A DNA stretch of 64,000 nucleotides from SPDF01 sp963812085 (GCA_963812085.1 CAWETL010000004.1:496001-560000); one strand, 5' to 3'. Positions 17,186 to 26,490 are shown, counted from the stretch's first letter. Numbers and translations: made by a program. Notes: generated by a model not told the origin, from the sequence alone.

Positions 17186-18391
17186 TTGGACTCGGGTCTA
17201 ATCAACAAAGAAGAAACAGTTGATCAAGAATCCAGATCTGAAAGCCTCGGAAGCAAGAAAGACTCACAAACCAAAAAATCAGTCGCCACAGGAAATCCTA
17301 TTCTTTCAGAAAGGGTAGAAATTCTGGTTAATGCTACACAAAAATGCAATCTAAACTGTGATTACTGTTTTGTCGACAAAGGAAAATTCAATTACGGTAC
17401 CAACAGACTGGAATCGTTATCCTCGGAAACAGCAAAACACCTAATTGAAACTTTGCCAGGCAGACTCCCATGGGCTAAACACTTCTGCATACACTTCTAC
17501 GGAGGCGAACCCCTACTAAACTTACCCGCCATAAATGAAGCCGTCCAAACAGCTCTGCCGAAGGGAAATCTCTTCTCATTTGCCATAACCACAAACGGCA
17601 CCATATCTACCAAAAAAGCCATGACCATTCTGAAAAAAGGCAGATTCAACGTAATACTGAGTATAGACGGACCTGAACACATTCATGATACCTACAGACG
17701 AACAAAACAAGGCGCCCCTACACACAAAAAAGTGTTGAAATTCTTACAAAAAATAAGATCTGAAAAACTCTTTGTCCGAGGTTCTAGCGTTGTTCGAAAA
17801 GGGTGGTCACTGAAAGAAGCACACGCCTACCTCAAAACTCTACCAGTGGACGCCATAAAAGCTCAAGCCGTAAGATTGCCACCCTCAAACCCCATAGCGC
17901 TAAGCGGAAAAGAAAGAAATGACTACTTTAAACATCTTAAGCAAATAGGCAAAGAGACAATTAAAGGAATAAACCAAGATAAAAACCCAAAAGACGATCG
18001 TTTCAACAACAGAGTGCTACAACTCCTGTGCAAAATCATGCGAGAGTCATTCTGCGGAGCAGGAACCCGAACCTTCGGAATGTCCTCTGACGGAACCATG
18101 TTGCCATGCGTATTGCTCGCCGGCAAAAAAGGCGCAAGTTTAGGCAACATAAACGACGACAGCACATGGGTCAAAAAGGGACTTGAATGGGCAAAAAAAC
18201 ATAAACCAAGAGAGAAATGCCAAGAATGTTGGGCTCTTCCACTCTGCGGAGGAGGTTGCCCGGCTATGCTTTCGGTTTGCGGAGAAGACGAATGTGAACT
18301 TGTTCGCGCAAACTGCGAAATCGCGCTTGAAATCTATGCCAGTTTCATAAACAACCTCGAAGACCTCTTGATTTTGTCAGGTGAACTGTAA
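17186..18391 (+). CDS. Radical SAM/SPASM peptide maturase (first)
   Basis: 401 residues. The radical SAM cluster is KCNLNCDYC (Cys54, 58, 61), with GGEPLLN and the TTNGT strand downstream. The C-terminal SPASM domain has CGAGTRTF...LPC, KCQECWALPLCGGGC and later cysteines that hold auxiliary 4Fe-4S clusters. Enzymes of this architecture (anSME, sactipeptide and ranthipeptide maturases) modify Cys, Ser or unactivated carbons in peptides. The TTG at 17186 is the first possible start, and it lacks a ribosome site; the frame is open back to 17045 without ATG, GTG or TTG. It leads the operon that continues through 21337. Confidence 0.88.
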   Translation: MDSGLINKEETVDQESRSESLGSKKDSQTKKSVATGNPILSERVEILVNATQKCNLNCDYCFVDKGKFNYGTNRLESLSSETAKHLIETLPGRLPWAKHFCIHFYGGEPLLNLPAINEAVQTALPKGNLFSFAITTNGTISTKKAMTILKKGRFNVILSIDGPEHIHDTYRRTKQGAPTHKKVLKFLQKIRSEKLFVRGSSVVRKGWSLKEAHAYLKTLPVDAIKAQAVRLPPSNPIALSGKERNDYFKHLKQIGKETIKGINQDKNPKDDRFNNRVLQLLCKIMRESFCGAGTRTFGMSSDGTMLPCVLLAGKKGASLGNINDDSTWVKKGLEWAKKHKPREKCQECWALPLCGGGCPAMLSVCGEDECELVRANCEIALEIYASFINNLEDLLILSGEL

Positions 18392-19594
18392 ATGACCGCA
18401 ATTGATTTCAAAATTCTAGGGCGCCAAATAACATTCGACTCCGAAATAGTTGCTCCTCCAAGCATAGACGAACGCTTGTTCCCAAAACCATGCAGTTTAG
18501 CGCTGGATATCTCAGGTTCCTGCAACCTAAAATGCGTATACTGCGCCGAAAACTCCACGATGCCAAAACGAGAACCAATGGAAATAGAAACCCTCAATCT
18601 AAGCGTAGACTCAATTTTTGATTGGTCAGAAAACAAAAACGGAGTCTCAATCCATCTTGGCAGTGGCGAACCACTTCTAAACTCCAAACTCGTTCAAGCA
18701 TTGGATAAGAGAGCGCGGACGCGCTCAAGTGAGCGCCATCAACCCTTATCCTTGTATCTAACCACAAATGGCACTCTACTAAACGATCAAATCACAAAAT
18801 TGCTCATTGCGGGCAACTGGAACGTGAAGATAAGTATAGACGGCGACCAAGCGACGCACGACCGCCAACGCACAAGCAAAACCGGAGAAGGCACATACCG
18901 CACTATACAACATGCAGTAAGTCACTTCGCAAAGCAGATACCGGAAAGTTTCAGCACAACTTCAGTTCTATGTCACGGGACAGATCCCAAAGACGTTTTC
19001 TATGCAATAGCTTCAATGGGTGTGAAAAGCATAGAGATGGTTCCAATCGCTGTCTCGGAGGCTTACAAGTTTGCCTTGCGACAAAACGACTTTGACGCCT
19101 ATAGAACCTTCATATTCGACTATTCACAGCGGATTGCCAGAGGAGAACAGCTACCAGTCAACATAAGATTTCACAAAAGACTCCTCAAAACCCTTGGATA
19201 CGGAAACAGCAGAGTGCCCTGTGGCGCCGGTCGAACCTTCTTCGCCGTTGGACCACAAGGAGACATTTACCCATGCTTCAGATTCATTGGACTGTCCAAA
19301 TACCGACTAGGCGACCTATCGGGAATAAACTCCGAACGTGTAAAATGGTTCACCGCTTCCTCGGGGCGACCCTACGACCAAAGAACAGAATGTCAAAAAT
19401 GCTGGGCAGCATCCCTCTGCGGAGGCCCCTGCTACGCTTGCGCCGATCTTTTCGGTTCAGGTTCGGCTTTGCCCTCATACTGTGAAATAGTCCGAATCGA
19501 AAGCGAAGCCGCCTTGTGGCTATCAAGTTACCTGCGAGAAAAGAACAATGAGAGACTCGTCGAACTCATGGGCATCAAGATTCAAGAGGAGTAA
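18392..19594 (+). CDS. Radical SAM/SPASM peptide maturase (second)
   Basis: 400 residues; the ATG starts on the base after the previous stop. Cluster motif GSCNLKCVYC (Cys44, 48, 51), GSGEPLLN and LTTNGT. The SPASM domain shows PCGAGRTFF...IYPC, ECQKCWAASLCGGPC and a final CEIVR. It is related to, but clearly diverged from, the preceding enzyme, so the two probably catalyse different steps or act as a heterodimer on the same precursor. Confidence 0.88.
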   Translation: MTAIDFKILGRQITFDSEIVAPPSIDERLFPKPCSLALDISGSCNLKCVYCAENSTMPKREPMEIETLNLSVDSIFDWSENKNGVSIHLGSGEPLLNSKLVQALDKRARTRSSERHQPLSLYLTTNGTLLNDQITKLLIAGNWNVKISIDGDQATHDRQRTSKTGEGTYRTIQHAVSHFAKQIPESFSTTSVLCHGTDPKDVFYAIASMGVKSIEMVPIAVSEAYKFALRQNDFDAYRTFIFDYSQRIARGEQLPVNIRFHKRLLKTLGYGNSRVPCGAGRTFFAVGPQGDIYPCFRFIGLSKYRLGDLSGINSERVKWFTASSGRPYDQRTECQKCWAASLCGGPCYACADLFGSGSALPSYCEIVRIESEAALWLSSYLREKNNERLVELMGIKIQEE

Positions 19595-19597
19595 CAG

Positions 19598-20926
19598 TTG
19601 CGAGTTACCCTAGTTAAGCCACCCGAACAATCAAGGATGAATTTTGGAACATTCAGTTTAGCAGTGCTCGCTTCAGCCGTCATCGATACCGCATCCATCA
19701 ACATCGTGGACGCAACAACTCTCTCAATAGAAGAAGCCACAACCCAAATCATCCACAATAACCCCGACGTAATAGGCATCACAGCCATGGGCTTAGAATC
19801 TGTCAACCCAGTTTGCGCCCTAGTAGAGGCAATCCGCAAAAAGGGCTTTAAACAACAAATAGTCGTCGGTGGACACGGAGCATCAATGCTACCACAACCA
19901 ATTCTACAAAGCGGCGCGGACGCCGTTGTTTATGGAGAAGGCGAATTAACCTTCAGAGAAATACTACAATCAGGCATTTCAGACATAATCCAAGGCATCT
20001 ATCTGCCAAAAGATGGACACCTATTCAAGACCACCCAAAGAGGCTTCATCGACATAGACGAACTCAAAGAACCCGCACGAACTCTTTGCCCATCGCACCA
20101 AAGCAGCATTCACCTTTTAGAAACGAGCCGAGGATGCCCACACAGTTGCTCTTTCTGCGAGACTAGCCGATTCTTCTCATGCACTTGGAGAGGAAGATCA
20201 CCCAGCCACGTAGTCAAAGATATTCACAAACTAGTGGAAGACGGCGCCATCATCATCCAGATTGCAGATGACAATTTCACAGCGAATCCCCAGCGGGTCT
20301 TTGAAATATGCCGCCTACTGAAGAATGAACAACTTCCACTGTTCTTCTTGTTTTCAGCGCGCTCCGACGATTTATCAAAGAACCCCAAACTCATCCCAGC
20401 TCTCGCAAAGGCAAACTTTCTGCGAGCCTCAATAGGCGTCGAAACCGTGATACCCAAAATCGCTAAATCAATAGGGAAGAACATAAGTCTCAAACAGCAC
20501 ATCCAAACTTTTGAGGCCTTGAAGAAAGCAGGCATTTTCACGGTTGCCTCGTTTATAGTTGGTCTTCCAGGAGAAACCGAGAACATGCGAAAAAGTTACG
20601 TTGAACTAGCTCTCAAGCTGGCTGACTCCGCTACTTTCTTGCCCTTCCAGCCTTTTCCAGGAACTCCAATGGCTAAAGGAGATGGGGAACCGGAAGAGTG
20701 GTGTGTAGAATACGCCGCGAAGTTGACAAGAGAGTTCAGTCAGCACCCAGCATCAATAGAGAGGCTGACCTTGGCAGCAAAAGAGGCATCGGTCAGAGGA
20801 ATGCTGTCCAGAGCAAGTCTGCAGAATAGATTAATTGAGAGTGTTCCCGCCAAACAAAACAGGCCAATTACGGGCGAATTGGTCATAAAGACTAGCAAGA
20901 ATAAAAGTGTTAAGAGTTTGAGATGA
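19598..20926 (+). CDS. B12-binding-domain radical SAM enzyme
   Basis: 442 residues. The N-terminal Rossmann-like cobalamin-binding domain spans ~1-140 (VVGGHGASMLP near 90), although the DxHxxG lower-ligand motif is not seen. The radical SAM domain has ETSRGCPHSCSFC (Cys180, 184, 187). Such enzymes often methylate unactivated carbons or rearrange substrates. TTG start with GAGGAG seven bases upstream and only three bases after the previous stop. In this context a C-methylation or ring-forming step on the peptide is likely. Confidence 0.87.
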   Translation: MRVTLVKPPEQSRMNFGTFSLAVLASAVIDTASINIVDATTLSIEEATTQIIHNNPDVIGITAMGLESVNPVCALVEAIRKKGFKQQIVVGGHGASMLPQPILQSGADAVVYGEGELTFREILQSGISDIIQGIYLPKDGHLFKTTQRGFIDIDELKEPARTLCPSHQSSIHLLETSRGCPHSCSFCETSRFFSCTWRGRSPSHVVKDIHKLVEDGAIIIQIADDNFTANPQRVFEICRLLKNEQLPLFFLFSARSDDLSKNPKLIPALAKANFLRASIGVETVIPKIAKSIGKNISLKQHIQTFEALKKAGIFTVASFIVGLPGETENMRKSYVELALKLADSATFLPFQPFPGTPMAKGDGEPEEWCVEYAAKLTREFSQHPASIERLTLAAKEASVRGMLSRASLQNRLIESVPAKQNRPITGELVIKTSKNKSVKSLR

Positions 20927-20950
20927 GAAGAAATAAGGAAAGTGTCAAGT

Positions 20951-21337
20951 ATGAGCAGACTCGGATTGAACCAGAACCTTAGGTTTCGAATAATTATTGA
21001 TGGTTACACCGTGGCAGAATTGGGCAAGATGGGGGCGGTTGGGGCAAAATCCGTCACCCTTCAAGCAGGACGAACACAGAACACCACTTTTGTAGATTGG
21101 GCAAAACTATCCTGCGGCTCCGCAAGGCTCCCGCTCACCCCATCAAAAAGTTACCGGAAAAACATACGCATTGCGGTCTACAATGAGGCTGGACAAAAGA
21201 CGATCACGTGGAACCTTCAGAACAGTTGGGTTACCGATTACCAGGCAATGCCTGAATTAAATGCGGGAGCAAACGCCGTGGCAATCCAAACCATAACAAT
21301 CGAATATGAATCGTTCACTCGTGACCCACCTATCTAA
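20951..21337 (+). CDS. Phage/contractile-tail tube (T4 gp19-like) protein
   Basis: 128 residues. LNQNLRFRIIIDGYTVAELG at the N-terminus, WAKLSCGSARLPLTPS in the middle, then RIAVYNEAGQKTITWNLQNS and NAGANAVAIQTITIEYESF fit the gp19/TIGR02241 tail-tube family (rings stacked into a tube in phages and contractile injection systems). No sheath, baseplate or other tail gene is nearby. It follows the B12 enzyme by 24 nt with AAGGA ten bases ahead of the ATG, so it belongs to the same operon. A scaffold or cage for the peptide enzymes, or a secreted tube, is possible. Confidence 0.7.
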   Translation: MSRLGLNQNLRFRIIIDGYTVAELGKMGAVGAKSVTLQAGRTQNTTFVDWAKLSCGSARLPLTPSKSYRKNIRIAVYNEAGQKTITWNLQNSWVTDYQAMPELNAGANAVAIQTITIEYESFTRDPPI

Positions 21338-21735
21338 TTGGCCCATTAAACAATGCTTAAAGCCGGTTTGGATTTGAATCATAAGGAAAAGAAACAATAA
21401 AAAGAAGACCGCCCAAAGAAAAACAATATTGAGAAAAATTCTGCAAATCTTTCTAATTTCTTCAATAGTAACTAATGACTTGTTGAATTCTGTTAAATGT
21501 GTAAACCCTCAATGATCTGCAATTCCTGAGCTCCCACCACCTCTCGGCAGCTAACGAGCGGCACTCAATTACCTAGAATAGTTTCAGAATTTTCGAAATT
21601 TAGCCTATAGCAAATCCATTTTACTCGCTCAGAGACTAACATAAAATGGCTAATTGACATTTTCACGCTTGGCAAATAGGCAAGAAATAAACAGTTCCTA
21701 AAAACCGCAAACGTTTTAAACAAATATTCTTAAAC
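21338..21735. other. Intergenic region, no gene seen
   Basis: About 400 bp of AT-rich DNA without a supported frame. A TTTTAAACAAAT element near 21713-21724 is the likely TATA box for the downstream pair. Confidence 0.5.
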
Positions 21736-22092
21736 ATGAGTGCTATGTCGCTGTTTGATGCATTCAAGAAGATAAATGAGGCTTTAGAAAAAGGTAAATC
21801 AACTCCTCCAGCTCCAACTCCCCAAGACCGAAAATCCCAAGACACAGCCAACCAAACGGACAAATCCAAAGTCTTCCCAAAACAACGCTACAAACGAATT
21901 GTGAACTGGCTGAAAGCAAACTACGGAGACCAATTTAAGGAAGGGGCTTCAACTGACGAAATCGAAAAACAACTTTCAAAAATATTCAAAGATGTCGTTG
22001 AACCAAACTACATCTCCCAGCCAGAATACGTCAAGGGCTGGAAAAAATACATTGAGCAAAGGCAATATGGTGACTTGGTTCGTGTAGAATAA
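21736..22092 (+). CDS. Hypothetical protein coupled to the primase-like gene
   Basis: 118 residues, not recognised. The N-terminal helix (MSAMSLFDAFKKINEALEKG) is followed by a Pro/Gln/Asp-rich linker (~25-50) and a basic helical C-terminus RYKRIVNWLKANYGDQF...EYVKGWKKYIEQ. Its stop is directly followed by the GTG of the primase-like gene, so the two are almost certainly co-expressed and may interact. Confidence 0.6.
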   Translation: MSAMSLFDAFKKINEALEKGKSTPPAPTPQDRKSQDTANQTDKSKVFPKQRYKRIVNWLKANYGDQFKEGASTDEIEKQLSKIFKDVVEPNYISQPEYVKGWKKYIEQRQYGDLVRVE

Positions 22093-23412
22093 GTGGGCAA
22101 GACAAAGGGCGAACCTTGGCTTACCCCAGAGATAATAAAAGCTTACTACGAATCAACCACTATCGATTTTTCTGTGCTTTCCAAAATCAACTTTAGGCAC
22201 TTCAGACTTCGCCTCGCAGATGGCACATTCTACAAAATCGCTCGCAAGATCAGATCCTGGAAAGACCTGAAACAACAACTCTTGAACAATTTGCCTTTAG
22301 ACGTCTACTATTCTAGCTCCTGTTGGCTTAACCCACACAAATTGGGAAGCAGAACCGAAGGAAAAATTCTCAAAAACATTATGATCTCCTGTGACTTAGT
22401 TTTTGATGTTGATGTCAACGGAAAGGAAATACAGTCCCTTGAGCAAGCTAGAAGAGAAGCGATTTCTATAGAGAACTTTCTCCTCTCCAAAAAAATCGAT
22501 GCCCGATACTTGGCTTTTTCTGGAAGCAAAGGTTTTCACGTCGTAAGTAATGACCCATGGAATGAAGAACCAGGTTTCGAAGATCCTGTAAAAAGAGAAA
22601 AAAATGCTATCGAAAAAAGAAAAGAAATAGTCAAAGAAGCAAAGGCTCAAGGACTATTCTTCGACGAGAAAGTCACCATCGATACACGAAGGATAATAAG
22701 GTTGCCGGGAACCATAAACTCCAAAACAGGCTTGCCATGTACGGTTTTAAGCCACCGACAAATGAAACTTGACATTGAAAAGATATTTAAGTTAGTAGCT
22801 GCAAATAGCACCATTACTCCCATGATTCCCAGTTTAAGGGAAGATGATCAAGGGCTTCGCCCAGCAAAATCTCTGAGGGAGAACGATGGCCGATTGGGAG
22901 TTAGGCCAACCCTCATAAACAAACACTATTTTTCAACGTTCATGACAAACAACATTCCAAATACGCAGCTAAAAATCCCAATTCTAGAGATTGGCAAGTG
23001 GAAAAGCATTACTGCAGTTTGCCGCCTACTCCATAAAATTCAAAGCCAATATGGAATTGGCAACGTTTTCATATTTGACGATCAAGACAGGTACGTCGCG
23101 TTTAGCTTGAAAGCGGTTTCAAGAAGACGCTTGGAAAAGATTCTGTATAACGCTGGATCCTTAAACTTTAATGCCTGCAAAAAGTACGGGTGCACCTACT
23201 TCAGAGTTGGGTCAAGTATTGGGCTTGATGGAAACGTTATACAACCAGCGCCAAAACTCATCAAAATTCTTGAATCTGATCTACATGGGCAGGTCAGCAG
23301 ACCACACTTCGAATTTTTGGTTTCAGTAGGTATCAAAGTTGAGGCACCCCAGCAAATGTTGTGCGGACCAACCAAAGATAAGCTTGAACTGATCCATGGC
23401 GTCATGGAATAG
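22093..23412 (+). CDS. PriS-like archaeo-eukaryotic primase (AEP)
   Basis: 439 residues. The AEP core is visible: LVFDVDVNG (the DxD metal site, ~103), FSGSKGFHV (~142) and IDTRRIIRLPGTINSKTG (~200), matching PriS DxD, SGxxGxH and RLPGSLxxxTG. It differs from canonical archaeal PriS by the DTRR in place of DVHR and by a long C-terminal domain (~275-439) of unknown fold. An internal duplication SLREDDQGLRP/SLRENDGRLGV sits in the linker. It may be the replicative primase catalytic subunit or a second, accessory AEP; the PriL partner is not in the window. Confidence 0.75.
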   Translation: MGKTKGEPWLTPEIIKAYYESTTIDFSVLSKINFRHFRLRLADGTFYKIARKIRSWKDLKQQLLNNLPLDVYYSSSCWLNPHKLGSRTEGKILKNIMISCDLVFDVDVNGKEIQSLEQARREAISIENFLLSKKIDARYLAFSGSKGFHVVSNDPWNEEPGFEDPVKREKNAIEKRKEIVKEAKAQGLFFDEKVTIDTRRIIRLPGTINSKTGLPCTVLSHRQMKLDIEKIFKLVAANSTITPMIPSLREDDQGLRPAKSLRENDGRLGVRPTLINKHYFSTFMTNNIPNTQLKIPILEIGKWKSITAVCRLLHKIQSQYGIGNVFIFDDQDRYVAFSLKAVSRRRLEKILYNAGSLNFNACKKYGCTYFRVGSSIGLDGNVIQPAPKLIKILESDLHGQVSRPHFEFLVSVGIKVEAPQQMLCGPTKDKLELIHGVME

Positions 23413-23563
23413 GTGCCCAAAGTGCCAATTTATGGACTTTCAGTATAAACCTTCGCTTGCGCTGAAGGAAGTGTATCAGTTTCACTTAAGGGTCAATCAA
23501 AACAAAACTGGTCTTCAGCATATTCAGAATAATTTCGTGAGTAAGGCAAGTTTTGGCGCTTAA
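23396..23563 (+). CDS. Possible small CPKC protein overlapping the primase end
   Basis: 55 residues from the ATG at 23396 (another frame inside the primase gene): MASWNRCPKCQFMDFQYKPS, then LALKEVYQFHLRVNQN and a polar tail. The CPKC pair suggests half a zinc knuckle. It could equally be a frameshifted C-terminal extension of the primase. The frame is too short for certainty. Confidence 0.35.
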   Translation: MASWNRCPKCQFMDFQYKPSLALKEVYQFHLRVNQNKTGLQHIQNNFVSKASFGA

Positions 23564-23615
23564 GAAAGGCTACATTGCTGTAGAGGTGGTTGACGAAGAA
23601 AACCTCTGCATAGCG

Positions 23616-24608
23616 TTAATTCAGACTGCAGGCCGCAAAATGACCTGGCGCAACCTCAATCAAACTAGGCTCTTTCTCGGCACAAGCTTCCTCGGCATAT
23701 CGACATCTAGTGTGAAAACGGCAACCCGAAGGAATGTTCACAGCTGAAGGCACATCGCCAATGAGTTCTGAGGCTTTTCGCTTACGCTCAGGATTAGGCA
23801 CAGGAATAGCAGCCAGCAAAGCCTTCGTATAGGGATGCACAGGATTAGAGAAAATGGCGTCCTTGTCGCCTAACTCCACAATTTTCCCCAAGTACATGAT
23901 AGCAACACGGTCAGAAATATACTTAGCAACTGCCAAATCATGAGTTATGAAAAGGTACGTCAACCCAAAATCTCTGCGAAGGTCACGCATCAAATCAATA
24001 ATAGCAATTCGCAAAGACACATCAATCATGGAGACAGGTTCATCTGCCACAATAAACTCCGGCTTCAAAACCAACGACCTTGCCATCGCTGCACGCTGTC
24101 TCTGCCCCCCACTCATCTGATGAGGAAACAAATCCGCAAACTTCTCCGCAGGAGACAACCCCACACGCTCCAGAATTTCCAAAACTCTAGTACGTTTCTC
24201 TGAACCTTGGGCTAAGCGATGAACCTCGAGTGGGTTACCCACCGCATCTCCGATTCTCATTCTTGGACTAAATGAAGCGTAAGGGTCTTGGAATATCATC
24301 TGCATCTTCTGCCTCAAAGTCCGCAAGGCCTCTCCCTTCGAAGCTGCGACGTCCATCCCTTCAAAGAAGATCTGCCCACCTGAGGGGGAAGCTAGCCCAA
24401 GCACAAGCTTTCCAGTCGTGGTTTTTCCACAACCACTTTCTCCTGCCAACGTGAAAATCTCGCCTCTCCGAACCGAAAAACTCACGTCGTCGACAGCTCT
24501 AACAAAATGCTTGGACTTTGTCAGGAGCTTCTCGAGAAAACTCTTCTCAACTGGAAAATACTTCCGAAGGTGCTCTACCCGTAGAATCTCCTCGCTACTG
24601 GTGCTCAC
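23616..24608 (-). CDS. oppF: Oligopeptide/dipeptide ABC transporter ATPase (OppF/DppF type)
   Basis: 330 residues. Walker A GESGCGKTT (~56), signature MSGGQRQRA, Walker B FIVADEPVS and the C-terminal oligopeptide-transporter domain with CRFHTRC...C cysteines. Its start overlaps the OppD stop (ATGA at 24605-24608). Together with OppD it powers peptide import by the 24-29 kb operon. Confidence 0.92.
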   Translation of the reverse strand: MSTSSEEILRVEHLRKYFPVEKSFLEKLLTKSKHFVRAVDDVSFSVRRGEIFTLAGESGCGKTTTGKLVLGLASPSGGQIFFEGMDVAASKGEALRTLRQKMQMIFQDPYASFSPRMRIGDAVGNPLEVHRLAQGSEKRTRVLEILERVGLSPAEKFADLFPHQMSGGQRQRAAMARSLVLKPEFIVADEPVSMIDVSLRIAIIDLMRDLRRDFGLTYLFITHDLAVAKYISDRVAIMYLGKIVELGDKDAIFSNPVHPYTKALLAAIPVPNPERKRKASELIGDVPSAVNIPSGCRFHTRCRYAEEACAEKEPSLIEVAPGHFAACSLN

Positions 24609-25585
24609 TGTCTGCCTTCTCCTTCAAATAAAAAGCAACGAACAAAATGGTCTTCGCCAGTCTTCACGAGCGAAGGCTGCTCTTTCCTGCATCGGTCAAA
24701 AGCAAAGGAACAACGAGGACAAAACCGGCATCCGCCTGGCAACTCCCGCAGGTCAGGTGGAAAACCAGCAATGGCTTCAAGCGTCTGGTCAGCAAGTTCG
24801 ATGTTCGGAATTGACTTCAATAAACCTTTGGTGTACGGATTCTGCGGCTCTTCATACAAAGTCCTGCTTCGGGCATACTCTACCACTTGCCCAGCGTACA
24901 TGACTATAATTCTGTCGCTTCGTTCAAGCACGATGCTCAAGTCATGCGTGACAAGGATCAGTGCCAAACCATAAGTGTCGCGAAGCGTATTCAGCAAATC
25001 CAGAATCTTTGCCTGCACAATCACATCCAAAGCCGTTGTCGGTTCATCAGCCACAATTATGCTCGGGTTCAAGGCAATAGCTAGGGCAATCATCACCCTC
25101 TGTCGCATTCCACCGCTCAGCTGATGAGGGTAATCACAGATTCGCTCAGGCTGGATTCCAACGTCCTTCAGCAATTTGGCCGCACTCTCCAACGCTTCCT
25201 TCTTGGTCACTTCGGGCCTGTGAGTGCGAATCATTTCTACAAAGTGGTCGCCAATCTTCTTCACGGGGTTCAACGAGGTCATGGGATCCTGAAAAACGTA
25301 ACACACGCCAGTGCCCCTAAGGTTGCGTAACTCGTCCTTCTTCAACTTCATTATCTCTTTTCCAGAGAGGAAAACTCTTCCCTTAACGATCTCGCCCGGA
25401 AATGGAACCAAACCGATTAAGGACAGACCCAGCGTGGATTTACCTGATCCAGACTCACCTACAATACCCAACGTCTCAGCTTTCCCCAACGTGAAAGACA
25501 CATCATCAACCGCTCTAAGTCTGCCTTGCAGTGTTCGGTACTCCACAGATAATCCTTCAACCTTCAGCAAGGGTTCCGCCATCAT
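24605..25585 (-). CDS. oppD: Oligopeptide/dipeptide ABC transporter ATPase (OppD/DppD type)
   Basis: 326 residues from the ATG at 25585. Walker A GESGSGKST (~40), signature LSGGMRQRV, Walker B IIVADEPTTALD and the C-terminal CRFCPRC oligopeptide domain. The frame continues upstream, but the ATG overlaps the DppC stop (ATGA), as expected in this tightly packed operon, and starts right before the conserved domain. Confidence 0.92.
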   Translation of the reverse strand: MMAEPLLKVEGLSVEYRTLQGRLRAVDDVSFTLGKAETLGIVGESGSGKSTLGLSLIGLVPFPGEIVKGRVFLSGKEIMKLKKDELRNLRGTGVCYVFQDPMTSLNPVKKIGDHFVEMIRTHRPEVTKKEALESAAKLLKDVGIQPERICDYPHQLSGGMRQRVMIALAIALNPSIIVADEPTTALDVIVQAKILDLLNTLRDTYGLALILVTHDLSIVLERSDRIIVMYAGQVVEYARSRTLYEEPQNPYTKGLLKSIPNIELADQTLEAIAGFPPDLRELPGGCRFCPRCSFAFDRCRKEQPSLVKTGEDHFVRCFLFEGEGRQ

Positions 25586-26481
25586 TTCTCCAACCCCTGC
25601 TCCAGGCGCGGGTTCAGCACTTCGCTTAACCCCTCGCCCATAAGCGTGAAACCCAAAGCCAAAACGATAATCATTATTCCCGGAAAAGCAATCACCCACC
25701 AATTCCCACTTGGCAGAAGGCTTCGTCCATTCGTCAAGTCCCATCCCCAGTCTGGCACGTTCACGGGAACACCTAGCCCAATAAAGGTCAACCCCGCAGC
25801 CGTTAGAATGGCGTCAGCAAAATTCACCGTGGACACAACCAAAATGGAAGGCAAAACGTTAGGAAGAATGTAGCGCCTAAGGATTGTGCGTCTCTTTGCT
25901 CCGATGGAGTTGGCAGCTTCCACATATGGGAGTTCCTTGATGCTGAGGACTTGACTTCGAATCACCCTGAAATATGACGGAACATAAACCACCGCTATGG
26001 AGAGCGCCATGTTTATGACACCCCTGCCAAGAACCAATGAGAACGCTATGGCTAGAATAATTCCTGGAAAAGCATACACACTGTCCATTATAAGACTAAA
26101 GAACTTATCCACAACACCTCCAATATGCGAAGAGAACAAACCCAAAGGAACTCCAACAACCAAGCAGACGGCGACCGACACTATCGCAACCTGAAGCATT
26201 ACTCCGCCCCCTGCAATTACTCTGCTCAACATATCTCTGCCTAAATTGTCCGTGCCCAAAGGATACTGCGCGTTTGGAGCAGTCAAGGGTTTACCAACGT
26301 TGATTTTGCTTGGGTTATACGGTGCAATCCAAGGCGAAAGCAGAGTCATGACAACTACGAAAGCAGTCAGGATTCCCCCCAGAATTACCAGTTTCCCCGC
26401 TAGCCCTCGCCGCCTAGCAAACGAATCAAGACCCGGAATGATCCATGCCAGCATACTCTTCTTGATTTTGGTTTCTTTCAT
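25582..26481 (-). CDS. oppC: Oligopeptide/dipeptide ABC permease (OppC/DppC type)
   Basis: 299 residues. The N-terminal cytoplasmic helix is followed by six TM segments; the EAA loop region AANSIGAKRRTIL lies near residue 185. The PLGTDNLGRDMLSR block is the classic OppC periplasmic motif. Coupled by overlap to OppD and 9 nt after DppB. Confidence 0.92.
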   Translation of the reverse strand: MKETKIKKSMLAWIIPGLDSFARRRGLAGKLVILGGILTAFVVVMTLLSPWIAPYNPSKINVGKPLTAPNAQYPLGTDNLGRDMLSRVIAGGGVMLQVAIVSVAVCLVVGVPLGLFSSHIGGVVDKFFSLIMDSVYAFPGIILAIAFSLVLGRGVINMALSIAVVYVPSYFRVIRSQVLSIKELPYVEAANSIGAKRRTILRRYILPNVLPSILVVSTVNFADAILTAAGLTFIGLGVPVNVPDWGWDLTNGRSLLPSGNWWVIAFPGIMIIVLALGFTLMGEGLSEVLNPRLEQGLEK

Positions 26482-26490
26482 TCATTGCAC

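Noticed and set aside
23553..23747. Frame beginning ALKKGYIAVEVVDEENLCIA
   Set aside because: The first ~20 residues look protein-like, but the rest is antisense to OppF; at most a remnant.
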